A DNA stretch of 64,000 bases from Bradyrhizobium sp. 170 (GCF_023101085.1 NZ_CP064703.1:6324001-6388000); one strand, 5' to 3'; counted from the first letter of the stretch, positions 18,983-28,037 are shown. Numbers and translations are program-made. The notes: generated by a model from the sequence alone, not told the origin.

Positions 18983-19270
18983 CTAATTGGAGATACCGGG
19001 ATAGAGATCCACCCATCCCGGATTCTGCTCTTCGACAAGCCGTATCTTCCAGTCGCGCCGCCATTTCTTAAGTTCTTTCTCGCGAGCAATCGCCGTCAGC
19101 GCATCCTCGTAAATTTCGAACCACACCAGTTTGTCGACACCGTACCGTGTAGTGAATCCAGGGACTGCCTTCGTCTTGTGCTCATATACGCGACGCACGA
19201 TGTCATTGGTCACGCCGAGATACAGCGTACCGTGTTTCCTGCTGGCAAGCAGATAGACGTAGTATGCCAT
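18983..19270 (-). CDS. GIY-YIG nuclease-domain small protein
   Basis: 95 aa from MAYYVYLLASRKHGTLYLGV (ATG at 19270; an ATG at 19288 gives six more residues). The Y-V-Y...L-Y-L-G-V-T-N-D core, the following Arg of RRVYEHK and the Glu in the AREKELKKW segment match the small single-domain UPF0213/GIY-YIG endonuclease family. Such proteins are common in alphaproteobacteria; their substrates are unknown. It is framed by family-2 repeats on both sides. Confidence 0.9.
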   Translation of the reverse strand: MAYYVYLLASRKHGTLYLGVTNDIVRRVYEHKTKAVPGFTTRYGVDKLVWFEIYEDALTAIAREKELKKWRRDWKIRLVEEQNPGWVDLYPGISN

Positions 19271-19282
19271 CACAATCTCGAC

Positions 19283-19409
19283 CGTCATTCATTCCGGGAC
19301 GCGCCGCTTGGCGCGGACCTCAGATGCGCAGTTGCGCATCGGGGAATCCATACTCCCGATCGTGGTTATGGATTCCGGGCTCGACGCTGCGCGTCGCCCC
19401 GGAATGACG
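19283..19409. repeat. Dispersed palindromic repeat, family 2 (long copy)
   Basis: CGTCATTCATTCCGGGACGC at the left and GTCGCCCCGGAATGACGA at the right; an internal CAGATGCGCAGTTGCGCATC hairpin is shared with the copy at 8554. Confidence 0.8.
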
Positions 19410-19493
19410 AAGGATATTTTGCGATCGCTCTTCGATCAATAAAGACTGTGACGTAAATTAGCCTATTCATTACACCCCCCACGGAACACCCCC

Positions 19494-20054
19494 TCAATAA
19501 GGTTTGGCCCACGCATCCGCAGCGGCGATGATCTTGCCGAACAGCCGGACGAGTTCGCGCCGCTCACCCGGATCGAGCGTTTGCAGCATTTCCTTTTCGC
19601 GTTCGACAAAACTCTTGATGATCGCGGCATAGGTGCGTTGTCCGGATTCGCTCAGGTGCAAAACCTGGCGACGGCTGTCGGCAATGTCGGTCTTGCGCGT
19701 GATCAGTCCTTTTTTCTGGAGCAGCTTGACCGCGCTCGCGATGCTGGTTTTCGGTCGCCCGGTCACCGTGCTGATCTGCTGGGCGTTCAGGCGCGGCTGC
19801 CGCGTCAGGCAGAACAGGACGATCCATTCGGAGCGTGTCAGCTTGAACGACTTCTCCATCATCGCCACCAGCGGACCGACATAGAAATTGGCGATGTAGT
19901 TCATCCGGTACGCCACGGGGATTGGATTGTCCCTCAGGATCGCCTCGAGCAGCAATCCGTGAAGCACGCGTTCGCCGGGCTGCCAGCCGACATTCAACTC
20001 TTCTGTCTTGCCGGTCCTGCGCTTCGCTGCCGCTCTACCCGCCATTGCCGCCAC
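19494..20054 (-). CDS. MarR-family transcriptional regulator
   Basis: 186 aa from a GTG that directly follows the TGA of the upstream hydrolase gene (translation-coupled); an ATG three codons on is the alternative. The winged helix is visible: LTRSEWIVLFCLTRQPRLNA, then STVTGRPKTSIASAVKLLQK as the recognition helix (about residues 93-112) and the wing DIADSRRQVLHLSESG. It probably regulates the hydrolase operon, possibly through the palindromes at 21074-21097, and the ligand may be the hydrolase substrate. Confidence 0.9.
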   Translation of the reverse strand: MAAMAGRAAAKRRTGKTEELNVGWQPGERVLHGLLLEAILRDNPIPVAYRMNYIANFYVGPLVAMMEKSFKLTRSEWIVLFCLTRQPRLNAQQISTVTGRPKTSIASAVKLLQKKGLITRKTDIADSRRQVLHLSESGQRTYAAIIKSFVEREKEMLQTLDPGERRELVRLFGKIIAAADAWAKPY

Positions 20055-21014
20055 TCAATTCCCCGCCAGAAAGGCCGTTATCGCCCGGTATAGGCTCACG
20101 TGATTCTTCTCGATACAGAGGAAATGCGAGCCGCCGGGTATTTCCAGACAGGTTTTGTTCACCGAGCCGATCGCTGATTGCAGCCGCTGCATGTCGGTCC
20201 TTGTCGAGGTGGTGTCGCGCTCTCCCCGCACCAGCAGGACAGGCGTGGTGATCGTTCGCGGATCATACAGCGGCTGGCCGTTGAACACCTCGATCAAGTC
20301 GGCAAATGCGCCGTTCGGACAACGAAACGCCGGCGGATGATGCAAGCCGGCGCGCGGATCATTGGCTGCCAGAGTCTCGAATAATTTTTCCACCACGCCA
20401 TCCTCGCGCACATCGCGCGGGTCGCCGGACACATCGCCGTTCCAGCGCGCAGTGACATCGTTCCTGGTAATCAGGCGATAGGCGCCAAAATGCCCGGCCA
20501 GCCTGCGCCCGTCTGCGGGATCGCCGATCCGCTCCAGCCACATCGGGTTGTTCTCGGCGAACAGCGGCGCGTAGAGCACCAGCCTGCGAACTTCGGCGGC
20601 ATGTCCGCTGGCGTACCAACCCGCGATGATCGAGCCCCACGAAAAGCCGATCAGGTCGATCGATTGAACCGAGCGTCGCTGCAGAATGGCTGACACCGCC
20701 ACGCCAATGTCCGCGACGGCGTGCCGCGCCCGGGAAAACGGCGGATGTGCGTCCGGCGGCGCGTTCATCACGTCGTGCGCGACCGACGCGCCATACCCGC
20801 GAACATCGAGCGCATAGACGAAGCGGCCGCCGCTCGCGAGCTCCTGCATCAGCGAGTAACCGGCAAGCGGAAGATCGAACAGCGCCGATCCGAAAGAAGC
20901 GCCGTGCATCAGCAGCACCGGCGGATGAAGCGCCTCGCCTGCCGGCGCCATCTCCCACAGGCCGAGCGCCATCTCGCCGTCAGCCGTCTCGATCCGCAGC
21001 AATCGCTTCGTCAT
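20055..21014 (-). CDS. Alpha/beta-hydrolase fold protein
   Basis: 319 aa. LLMHGASFGS forms the oxyanion region (about residues 34-43), GFSWGSIIAG carries the nucleophile Ser (about 124), and GGSHFLCIEKNH near the end supplies the catalytic His; the acid is probably Asp in LLVRGERDTTS. No signal peptide. The ester or amide substrate is unknown. It overlaps functionally with marR downstream (stop and start codons abut), and its promoter faces that of the beta-lactamase-fold gene at 21180. Confidence 0.9.
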   Translation of the reverse strand: MTKRLLRIETADGEMALGLWEMAPAGEALHPPVLLMHGASFGSALFDLPLAGYSLMQELASGGRFVYALDVRGYGASVAHDVMNAPPDAHPPFSRARHAVADIGVAVSAILQRRSVQSIDLIGFSWGSIIAGWYASGHAAEVRRLVLYAPLFAENNPMWLERIGDPADGRRLAGHFGAYRLITRNDVTARWNGDVSGDPRDVREDGVVEKLFETLAANDPRAGLHHPPAFRCPNGAFADLIEVFNGQPLYDPRTITTPVLLVRGERDTTSTRTDMQRLQSAIGSVNKTCLEIPGGSHFLCIEKNHVSLYRAITAFLAGN

Positions 21015-21073
21015 GGCCTTACCGCACCCGCGAAATCCTGCATCGCACCATCTCCACGCTATTCCAAGGTCTA

Positions 21074-21097
21074 TAGTGCGACATCGTACTAATTAGT
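21074..21097. promoter_or_regulatory. Overlapping palindromes in the divergent promoter, candidate MarR operator
   Basis: TAGTGCGA-CA-TCGTACTA (21074-21091, one mismatch) overlaps the perfect palindrome ACTAATTAGT (21088-21097). Size and position between two divergent genes fit a MarR site. Confidence 0.6.
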
Positions 21098-21179
21098 CTA
21101 ATCTGGCTCCATAACAAGAAGCTGCCGGCGGCGCGCCTTGTGCCCCGAAGCAGGCTTCAAAACAGGGGGAGAAGCAACC

Positions 21180-22454
21180 ATGCGCAACATCGCACTGGCA
21201 CTTTTGTTGGCGGCGGGCACGGCGCTCGCCGCGCCTGTACCCGGCTTCGCACGCGACGCGGTGGTCGCCACGGCCTCATCGCGTGCGGGGTTCGACACGG
21301 AGAAACTGAAGGCCATCACGGGATGGTTGCAGGCCGACGTCGACAAGGGCAGGACGCCGGGCGCGGTGGTCCTGATTGCCCGTGATGGTCAGGTGGTTCT
21401 TCACGAGGCGGTCGGGTGGGCGGACAAGGACAAGAAAGTCCCGATGCAGCGCAACTCCATTCATGCGATTGCCTCGTCGACAAAGCTGATCACCACCGTG
21501 GCCGCACTTCGGCTGTTCGAGCAGAACAGATTGCAGGTCATGGCGCCGATCGCGCTTTATCTTCCCGAACTGAAGGACCTCAAAATCGAGAAGAAAGACG
21601 CCAGCGGCAATGTGACGTCCGAACTCGCCGCCCCGGCGCGCCAGCCGACGGTTCACGATCTGATGACCCACCGCGCCGGCTTCACCTATTTCTTCTTCCC
21701 GCCCAATCCGCTGCGCACCAAATACAAGGAGCTGGGCATCGATCGCGTCGACAACATGACGGCCGATGAGATGCTGCAGAAGCTGGCGACATTGCCGCTG
21801 GCTTTCTCGCCGGGCACCTCCTTCGAGTATTCGATCGCGACCGACCTGCTCGGTCATATTATTGAACGCGTCACCAAGAAACCGCTCGACGTCGCCCTGA
21901 AGGAACTGGTGCTGGATCCGCTCAGGATGAGCGACACCACGTTTCATGTTCAAGGTGACGCCGTCGCACGCTACGCGCGGCCGCTGCCGACGGACCCCGA
22001 TATGTGGGTGTTCGACTGGCTGAACGTGACGCGGGCACCCAAGCGGTTTTCGGGTGGCGCGGGCATGGCATCCACCACAGGCGATTACTTCCGGCTGCTG
22101 CAAATGCTCGTCAATGGCGGAACGCTCGACGGCAGGCGCCTGCTGTCGCCGATGACCGTTCGATGGGCGCTGGCCGATCAGATCGGAACGATGCGCGGCG
22201 TCGCCCATCCCGGGGACGGCTATTCCTGGAGCCTGGTCAATCCGGTCAGGGTGAGCACCGGCGGCGCTCCGTTCCAGGGCAATGTCGGCGACCTGTTCTG
22301 GGGTGGCATCACCGGACCGCGCTACTTCGTCGACCCGAAGGAAAAGCTGGTCGGTATCGTCTTCGTGCAAGGCCCGTCGATCCGCGCCGCCTATCATGCC
22401 GAACTGAGGGCGATGGTCTACGGCGCAATGAATTCGAGCAAGGACGACAAGTAG
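21180..22454 (+). CDS. Secreted serine hydrolase, class C beta-lactamase family
   Basis: 424 aa. The ATG at 21180 follows GGGGGAGAAG and starts a signal peptide (MRNIALALLLAAGTALAAPV). The active-site S-x-x-K is SSTK in AIASSTKLITTVAAL (about residues 99-102); the second motif is the Tyr of FEYSIATDLLGHI, where Ser replaces the usual Asn, and the region FSGGAGMASTTGDYFRLLQM is typical of esterase-type members. More likely an esterase or peptidase in the periplasm than an antibiotic-resistance enzyme. It faces the MarR/hydrolase pair and ends before a groEL-like terminator. Confidence 0.9.
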   Translation: MRNIALALLLAAGTALAAPVPGFARDAVVATASSRAGFDTEKLKAITGWLQADVDKGRTPGAVVLIARDGQVVLHEAVGWADKDKKVPMQRNSIHAIASSTKLITTVAALRLFEQNRLQVMAPIALYLPELKDLKIEKKDASGNVTSELAAPARQPTVHDLMTHRAGFTYFFFPPNPLRTKYKELGIDRVDNMTADEMLQKLATLPLAFSPGTSFEYSIATDLLGHIIERVTKKPLDVALKELVLDPLRMSDTTFHVQGDAVARYARPLPTDPDMWVFDWLNVTRAPKRFSGGAGMASTTGDYFRLLQMLVNGGTLDGRRLLSPMTVRWALADQIGTMRGVAHPGDGYSWSLVNPVRVSTGGAPFQGNVGDLFWGGITGPRYFVDPKEKLVGIVFVQGPSIRAAYHAELRAMVYGAMNSSKDDK

Positions 22455-22885
22455 CGACCGACTGGCAACAAGGGCGGACGGGATTTCCACGTCCAGCGCT
22501 TCAAGACGATACGCAGGGAATGCAAAACCCCGGCAGCGATGCCGGGATTTTTGTTTGAGCAGACGATGTAAATGCCCGCCACAACACAGCTAGCGCCAAC
22601 GTCTCCCTTGCAACGCTACGCTGAAGAAAAGGCGTCCTGCTCCCTGAGATATCCCTGTTATGCACAGCGCTCCGTAAATATACGATCGTATGCGTTGACA
22701 ATCTCAAAAAAAATTTCGCGAGAGTCGCATTTCGAACCGACGCTCACCTTCTCTTAGGCCAAAGTCGTATTGGGTCGGGGCTAAATCAAAGCTCATCCAA
22801 AATCTGATCGAACACGGAGCGTGAGCTCTCGTGACGCAAGCGAGCGTTGCGGAGAATGCTTTCGCTTGAGAAGGAGTAATGTTGC
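22455..22885 (+). other. Non-coding gap with terminator
   Basis: 431 bp. It contains the terminator at 22524-22552; the remainder is less GC-rich (22600-22800) and shows no credible gene. A 61-codon frame at 22572 lacks a ribosome site and looks accidental. Confidence 0.6.
22524..22552 (+). terminator. Rho-independent terminator
   Basis: AAAACCCCGGCA-GCGA-TGCCGGGATTTTT. It differs from the groESL terminator at 18881 by one base in the right arm, and the flanks (GGAATGC..., ...TTTGTTTG) are also shared. Confidence 0.88.
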
Positions 22886-23347
22886 GTGAGTGAAAGCGAA
22901 ATGAAAGTGACAGCGAACGGAACCAATGTCTTCGGGATGCCGCTACCGGACTTCTCGAAGTTCGCCTTGCCTGGCATCGGCGGCAACGAGCAGGTCCTTG
23001 CCCGCGCCCGGGAAGGCTTCGAGAAGATCAAGGCCGCGTCGGAGGAGATGACGGAAGCGCTGCGCGAGACCTATTCGGGCAATGCCAGAAGCGCGACCGA
23101 CTACGGGCTGAAGGTGCTTGAAATCTCAAACGCCAATGCCACCTCTGCGCTCGATTTCTTGATCCATCTATGCGGCAGCAAGTCAGCGACCGATGTTTTC
23201 ACATTGTCCGCGGCGCAAACGCGCAAGGCGTTCGACACAGCTTCCGACCAGAACCGGGAATTGTGGGCGCTTACCCAGAAGCTTGCGACCGAAACGGGTG
23301 AGCCGATCAGTAAGCACTTCACGAAGGTTTTCCACCGAGCAGGCTAA
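22886..23347 (+). CDS. Phasin family protein
   Basis: 153 aa, starting at GTG (MSESEMKVTANGTNVFGMPL) with AAGGAG 10 nt upstream; ATG at 22901 is an alternative. Mostly amphipathic helix: AREGFEKIKAASEEMTEALR and DYGLKVLEISNANATSALDF are typical Phasin_2 segments. Phasins coat polyhydroxyalkanoate granules. It heads a run of small genes on this strand (23559, 23814). Confidence 0.9.
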   Translation: MSESEMKVTANGTNVFGMPLPDFSKFALPGIGGNEQVLARAREGFEKIKAASEEMTEALRETYSGNARSATDYGLKVLEISNANATSALDFLIHLCGSKSATDVFTLSAAQTRKAFDTASDQNRELWALTQKLATETGEPISKHFTKVFHRAG

Positions 23348-23558
23348 CAAGCCCGCTCAGTTCACGTCCAAGGAATCGTTTTCAGGAGGGATCCGGCCGG
23401 TTGGAACAAGCCCGGCGAGCATGCAGCCCCCACTGGCCAATGCTCGCACAAACAAGGTGCGCGATGCCCCCCAAGTAACCCGCACCGACAACAGGCGTAC
23501 TCCAACCGGCCGGTGCTTTTTTACGAAATACAACAAGTCAATCGCAAGGGAGGGCGAC

Positions 23559-23771
23559 ATGGGTATGGTTATGGTCAAATGTCCGCAAACCGGACTGGCG
23601 ATTCCCACCGGCATCAAGACTGATCGCGAAAGCTTTGGGCGCAGCGCGGTGTTTTTCTCGCGCACGCGTTGCGTGATCTGCCACACCGATCACGCGTGGT
23701 TTGCGCGCGAAGCCTGGGTCGACGAGCCGAGCATCCGGGTGCGGCGTCTCAGCGCTGGCTCCCCGGCGTAA
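23559..23771 (+). CDS. Small conserved hypothetical protein with Cys/His cluster
   Basis: 70 aa. ATG at 23559 with AAGGGAGGG upstream. MGMVMVKCPQTGLAIPTGIK, then RTRCVICHTDHAWFAREAWV: one Cys near the N-terminus and C-x2-C-H-x2-H later, arranged like a degenerate zinc ribbon. I have seen similar small proteins in Bradyrhizobium annotations, always as hypothetical. It could be a stress or metal-binding protein; the sequence does not tell. Confidence 0.7.
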   Translation: MGMVMVKCPQTGLAIPTGIKTDRESFGRSAVFFSRTRCVICHTDHAWFAREAWVDEPSIRVRRLSAGSPA

Positions 23772-23813
23772 TCATCGACACAGATCAAGTGACCATCGCG
23801 ATGGAGGGACGCC

Positions 23814-24011
23814 ATGGCGCGCATGCAAATCTCAAACGAGACATCCACCTGGCTGCTGCAAGCCAAGGAATTTCTTGACGAAGCGCGACGCTTGAAGCCG
23901 GGTCCTGAGCGTAAGGAACTGCGCCAGACGGCGAAGGTGCTGCGAGAAATTGCAAAGCTCGAGGCGGCATCCGAGCAGGCAGTCGAGCGTGATCGGCTGC
24001 AGAGAACCTGA
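23814..24011 (+). CDS. Small helical hypothetical protein
   Basis: 65 aa. MARMQISNETSTWLLQAKEF followed by a charged helix (EARRLKPGPERKELRQTAKV, LREIAKLEAASEQAVERD). TGGAGGG lies 8 nt upstream. No family recognised. Same strand as the phasin and Cys-cluster genes; convergent with the Crp/Fnr gene. Confidence 0.65.
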   Translation: MARMQISNETSTWLLQAKEFLDEARRLKPGPERKELRQTAKVLREIAKLEAASEQAVERDRLQRT

Positions 24012-24103
24012 TCAGACGGAGCATCCGCTCCTTGATGGGGCTTTGCCGTAACGCGGTAGCGGCAAGTCGCGACGTGGAAGGTCAAGCGGTTCGCGCGAAA
24101 TGC

Positions 24104-24865
24104 TCACCTGGCATCGCGCGATCTGACTTCGAGCAGTCCCCCCGCGCGAGATTGGGCCGAACTCGTCGAGAAGATCTCCTCGACTTCGAGATGCATGGCG
24201 TCGTGGCATTCGCACGCCGCCGCCGAGAGCCGCACCCGGTCGATCTCGATCAGGCCTCGTCGATCGGACCTGATGGCTCCCCGCGCGCGCAGATTGCGCA
24301 TCAGGAGCGTCACGGTCGTACGCCGCACACCGAGCATTTGCGACAGTGCATGCTGGGTGAGCGGGAGCACATCATGGTCGACGCGGTCCCGCAGTTGAAG
24401 CAGCCAGCGAGCCATGCGGGCTTCGACCGGATGCAGCGCATTACAGGCCAAGCCGAGCTGGAACTGCATCAGCATCGCCTTGACGTGATTTTGAACCATG
24501 CGCCGGATCGCGGGACTGCGATTAAAAACAACGTGAAATCGCGATGCAGGAATCCGAGAAGCGGTGCCGGCCGCACGAACGACGGCCGTCGTGGCCGAGG
24601 GCGATGGCCCGAGCACCGAAAGAATGCCGACGGCACCCTCACGCCCGATTGCCGCGGTGGCAACCGTGTGTCCGTCCGCCATGTCGATCATCAAGGTGAT
24701 CGCGCCGCTGTGGGGAAAGACGACGTACTCGATATCGTCGCCCGCTCGAGAAAGGACCGCGTCCTGATCGAGCGCGATCATCTCAAGTTCGGGTTCGAGC
24801 AGATCGAGCTCCGGTGCAGGCAATGCTGCAAGCAGGCGATTGCCCAATCCGCCGCGAGGCTTCAC
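24104..24865 (-). CDS. Crp/Fnr-family transcriptional regulator
   Basis: 253 aa from a GTG at 24865 (a TTG at 24928 would add 21 residues of doubtful character). The N-terminal cyclic-nucleotide-binding-type barrel covers about 10-130 (VVFPHSGAITLMIDMADGHT). The C-terminal HTH reads LPLTQHALSQMLGVRRTTVT then LLMRNLRARGAI. There is no Cys cluster for an FNR-type iron-sulfur centre, and the phosphate-binding R-S of true CRP is not obvious, so the signal is unknown. Confidence 0.88.
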   Translation of the reverse strand: MKPRGGLGNRLLAALPAPELDLLEPELEMIALDQDAVLSRAGDDIEYVVFPHSGAITLMIDMADGHTVATAAIGREGAVGILSVLGPSPSATTAVVRAAGTASRIPASRFHVVFNRSPAIRRMVQNHVKAMLMQFQLGLACNALHPVEARMARWLLQLRDRVDHDVLPLTQHALSQMLGVRRTTVTLLMRNLRARGAIRSDRRGLIEIDRVRLSAAACECHDAMHLEVEEIFSTSSAQSRAGGLLEVRSRDAR

Positions 24866-24928
24866 TGCGGAGACCCCGCAGTGACGCGTCTGCGGCGTTC
24901 TCCATTTGGAGTGTCGCGAAACGGACAA

Positions 24929-25449
24929 TTTAACATAGATTAAATCTGCTCTCTCTACGCGTACTCACACAAACACGCTCTAACAACAAACATCAAACGC
25001 TCGGTCGCGAGCCAACTTTCTGCCCGCGGCCTTAAAGAGTTAGATGCAAATGAGCCTCCGGACGCAACCGTAAAATACGCATGGGTAACACCGTAAGCTT
25101 ACGGGACCGTGGTTCCAATTCCGGTGCACGGCAGATCGATCAGCGCTTGAAACGGCGGCCTTTGTTTCTCAATAAGCCGCGCACGTCGAGAGCCGCGTCC
25201 AGCGTTGCGGCGCCGACGTTGTAATGCAGCCACTGGTGTCACGCTATTGCACCACCGTGCTGATCCGCCCGTGGCGAATGGCAGGCTGCGAGCCGTTGTC
25301 ACCGGCATCGAGGGAAAAGAAAATCATGGCCGACGCGACCGATGACATTCTCCAGCGGAATGTATCCCACAGCCGAGAGGATGCGGCTGTCGGTAGAATT
25401 CGGCGTCCCCTCTAACCTGACTGCATCACGGATGCGGGACCGCAGACGC
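24929..25449. other. Non-coding gap upstream of the Crp/Fnr gene
   Basis: About 520 bp with lowered GC near 24940-25110 and the palindrome GTAAGCTTAC at about 25092-25101. No frame has both a ribosome site and family-like sequence. It presumably holds the promoter of the Crp/Fnr gene. Confidence 0.5.
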
Positions 25450-26805
25450 TCATCTGGCCTTCCGCCATGGCGCATCGGCCTCCCAATCGCCGGCCATGAT
25501 CGAACCGTACGGGATCACCTCATCGATCACCTCCCCGAGGCCGTATTTCGTGATCTGCGATCGTACCGATGCGGCGTTCTTGTAAGCCTCCGGCAGTTCC
25601 GACAGGTCGGGCTTACCGCAGTAGCGGGCATCGATGCCGGTCGGCAGCCGAGGCTTGTTCTCGCGCAGGAAAGCCTTGCGTCCGATGTTGCGGCCGGCGC
25701 CGTGGGGCGCGAAGCCAAGCGCTTCCTTGTTGTCCTTGTGCTTCAGCACCAGGACCGGTTCGGCCATGTTGAGCGGAACGATGGTGCGTCCGTCATCATC
25801 ATCCGAGAAGCCGGACCAGTTCGGGGTAGCCCCCTTACCGTGGTCGAACAGGCCATCTGCCTTTCTGAAGACGAAGTTGTGTTCGTTCCAGAAGCGATCG
25901 GCGACACCATTTCCGATTTTCGTGGCGGTAAGGTCATGGATCGCCTGGTGGTTGGCCTTGGTCCAGAGTCGCACGATCTGCAGCGCCTCCCAGTAGGCAC
26001 GGCCGTGTTCGCTTGACGCCTTGATCCAGGCATTGTGGCTGGGGATCTTCGGCGCGTGGATCGCCGTGTGCTTTCTGGCGACCGCCATTCCGCGCTTGTA
26101 AACCTGGGCGCCAAGGCCGCGAGAGCCATGGTGCGTCACCAATGCGGCATGACCCGTCGACTTGAGGTGACCGACATAGGCAAAGTGATTGCCGTCGCCT
26201 TGCGTGGCGTAGTGACCGATCGCGAACCTCTCAAGTCCCCTCAGGAACGGATTGCCGTCAAACCTCGACATGATCTCGTCGGGCGGCATGTGAACGCCGT
26301 CTCGGCCGCCCGGACCGAAATGGGTGACATCCCAAACGGCATCGAGAATGCGCTTTGGATTATCCTTGCGGGCAAACACGGTCATGGCGACCGAGCAGCA
26401 AATGTCCGACGAATGGAATCCGGGATGTATCGCATCGTCGCATGCCACGACACCGCCAACCGGGATCGTCCCGGCCACCGTGCCGGACGGGCAGGCATCG
26501 GGCATCACAGCGCCGGCCACGATCGTCGGGACTCGCATCAATGCATCCATATGCTGGGCCACCGCCGCGATGTTGGCACGTTCCAACTCGTTCTCGGCAT
26601 CGATCAGCATCGAGAACTGGAGGCCGTTGGTTCGCATCAGCGTTTCGATCGGCTGCAGGGCCTGCAGCGCGACAAAGATCGCATCGTCATCCGCGCCGCC
26701 GGCACGCATGGTGCTGGCGGTCTGCAAGGCATCCTTGAACCAGCGCCCCGGTTTGAAGCCCCAGGCGATCAGGGTGTTGCCGTCAATGGGCTGCGATACT
26801 CTCAT
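25450..26805 (-). CDS. rtcB: RtcB-family RNA ligase (slipin-associated branch)
   Basis: 451 aa. The manganese and guanylation residues of RtcB can all be placed: Asp134 and Cys137 in SSDICCS, Asn206-His207 in GDGNHF, His225/226 in VTHHGSRGLG, His309 in WNEHNFVF, and the guanylated His368 in APHGAGRN. RtcB joins RNA 2',3'-cyclic phosphate or 3'-phosphate ends to 5'-OH ends with GTP. The N-terminus (GFKPGRWFKDAL) differs from the E. coli type. It lies 80 nt after the slipin gene and downstream of two tRNA-like RNAs, so it is probably a damage-repair ligase. Confidence 0.93.
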   Translation of the reverse strand: MRVSQPIDGNTLIAWGFKPGRWFKDALQTASTMRAGGADDDAIFVALQALQPIETLMRTNGLQFSMLIDAENELERANIAAVAQHMDALMRVPTIVAGAVMPDACPSGTVAGTIPVGGVVACDDAIHPGFHSSDICCSVAMTVFARKDNPKRILDAVWDVTHFGPGGRDGVHMPPDEIMSRFDGNPFLRGLERFAIGHYATQGDGNHFAYVGHLKSTGHAALVTHHGSRGLGAQVYKRGMAVARKHTAIHAPKIPSHNAWIKASSEHGRAYWEALQIVRLWTKANHQAIHDLTATKIGNGVADRFWNEHNFVFRKADGLFDHGKGATPNWSGFSDDDDGRTIVPLNMAEPVLVLKHKDNKEALGFAPHGAGRNIGRKAFLRENKPRLPTGIDARYCGKPDLSELPEAYKNAASVRSQITKYGLGEVIDEVIPYGSIMAGDWEADAPWRKAR

Positions 26806-26856
26806 GGTTTCGCCTCGACGAATTTTCCGTTCCTTGCCGCATTCCGTTCATTCAAT

Positions 26857-26882
26857 GAAGGGCCGCCCGTGGGCGACCCTTC
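26857..26882 (-). other. Intercistronic hairpin between slipin and rtcB
   Basis: GAAGGG-C-CGCCC-GT-GGGCG-A-CCCTTC: 11 pairs with one mismatch and no T tract. It could lower expression of the ligase relative to the slipin or mark a processing site. Confidence 0.6.
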
Positions 26883-26885
26883 CTG

Positions 26886-28037
26886 TCATGCGTTCTCCGC
26901 GGGCTTCAGACGGACCAGCTTTGTGAGCAGCGCGTCGAAGCCCTGCCCGTCACCCGCATGAAGGTCGATCCGGCCGACCTTCTCCACTAGCCGCTCCAGC
27001 GACTCCAGCTCCTTGAGCCGCAGCAGCAGAGGGTTCTCCTCCATCAGCCTGGCGGTGTTCAGGAGCGACCGCGTCGCCGCCGTCTCTTCCTGCCGGCGGA
27101 TCAGGTTCGCCTTCGCGACCCGCTCCGCCTCCACCACCTTGTTGACGAGCTCGCGGATCTCGCCAGGCAGGATCACGTCCTTCACGCCGAGTTCGGAGAC
27201 CTCGACACCGCTGTCGGCGATGCGCTCGCGGACGTAGTCGCGCAGCTCCGCATCCAGCGTAGCCTTCGCCGACAACACCTCGTCGAGCGTGCGGCCGGCA
27301 ACCGCCTCACGGATCGCGAACTGCACCAACCGGTACAGCCACGCATCCACGTCGGGCACGGCCGCGACCACGCGCTCGGGGTCGACGATCCGGCGGAACG
27401 CCGTCAGGGTCACACGCAGTGCGATGCGATCCCTGGTCAGCATTTCCTGCGCGGTGATCTCGACCGCCTGGGGACGCAGATCGAGGCGCTTGACCTCGAT
27501 CTTGCGGCCGGCGATCCAGAAGGCGTGCCGGCCCGGCGCAAGCCGCTCCACCAGCCGGCCCTCGACGTAGAGCAGACCAGCCTCGTGGTTTTCGACCACC
27601 GCTTCCGTCACGATGGTGGGACGGTTGCGCTCGATCATCGCAAGATGACGCTCGGTCACCCGGGGATCGCCCGCCACATCGATGCGCTCGACATCGATGG
27701 AGGTAGCGACCTTCCAGTAGACACGCGCCTGCCAAGGCGTCATCAGGTGCACGGGACGGCCGTCGAGGCTGACGATGGCGATCTCGTTCGCCTTCGTCTC
27801 CACAGCCTCGAACAGCTCCGTGGCCAGATCAGGCCGCGCGGCCTTCAGCACGGCGTAACGCTCCGCGGGGAATTCCGCGCGAACGACGTTGAAAATCTCC
27901 ACCGTCAACTGACGCTGCAGATCGAACAGCCGGTGACGACCGGGTTCGAGCATGCGCTCGAGCCTGCCGTTACGCGTCAGCAACGCGCGCTCGCCATCCT
28001 TCACCGTCAGCGTCTTCATCAGCAAATGCCAGGTCAT
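26886..28037 (-). CDS. Slipin / SPFH (Band 7) domain protein
   Basis: 383 aa. Start MTWHLLMKTLTVKDGERALL with GGAGG upstream; an earlier in-frame start at 28175 has no site. Slipin features: a repeated YVEGRLVERLAPGRHAFW-type segment (residues about 170-187), the SPFH core with LRVTLTAFRRIVDPERVVAA and RDYVRERIADSGVEVSELGV, then a coiled region AERVAKANLIRRQEETAATR. There is no strong N-terminal membrane helix, so it may be a soluble scaffold. It lies between the tRNA-like RNAs and rtcB on one strand, the arrangement predicted for Band-7/RtcB RNA-repair systems. Confidence 0.9.
   Translation of the reverse strand: MTWHLLMKTLTVKDGERALLTRNGRLERMLEPGRHRLFDLQRQLTVEIFNVVRAEFPAERYAVLKAARPDLATELFEAVETKANEIAIVSLDGRPVHLMTPWQARVYWKVATSIDVERIDVAGDPRVTERHLAMIERNRPTIVTEAVVENHEAGLLYVEGRLVERLAPGRHAFWIAGRKIEVKRLDLRPQAVEITAQEMLTRDRIALRVTLTAFRRIVDPERVVAAVPDVDAWLYRLVQFAIREAVAGRTLDEVLSAKATLDAELRDYVRERIADSGVEVSELGVKDVILPGEIRELVNKVVEAERVAKANLIRRQEETAATRSLLNTARLMEENPLLLRLKELESLERLVEKVGRIDLHAGDGQGFDALLTKLVRLKPAENA

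Noticed and set aside
21180..22454. Beta-lactamase resistance gene
   Set aside because: The S-x-x-K motif is present, but the Y-x-N position reads Y-S-I and the rest resembles esterase-type members; resistance cannot be claimed.
22572..22757. 61-codon plus-strand frame
   Set aside because: No ribosome site and no protein-like pattern; it lies just after a terminator in lower-GC DNA.
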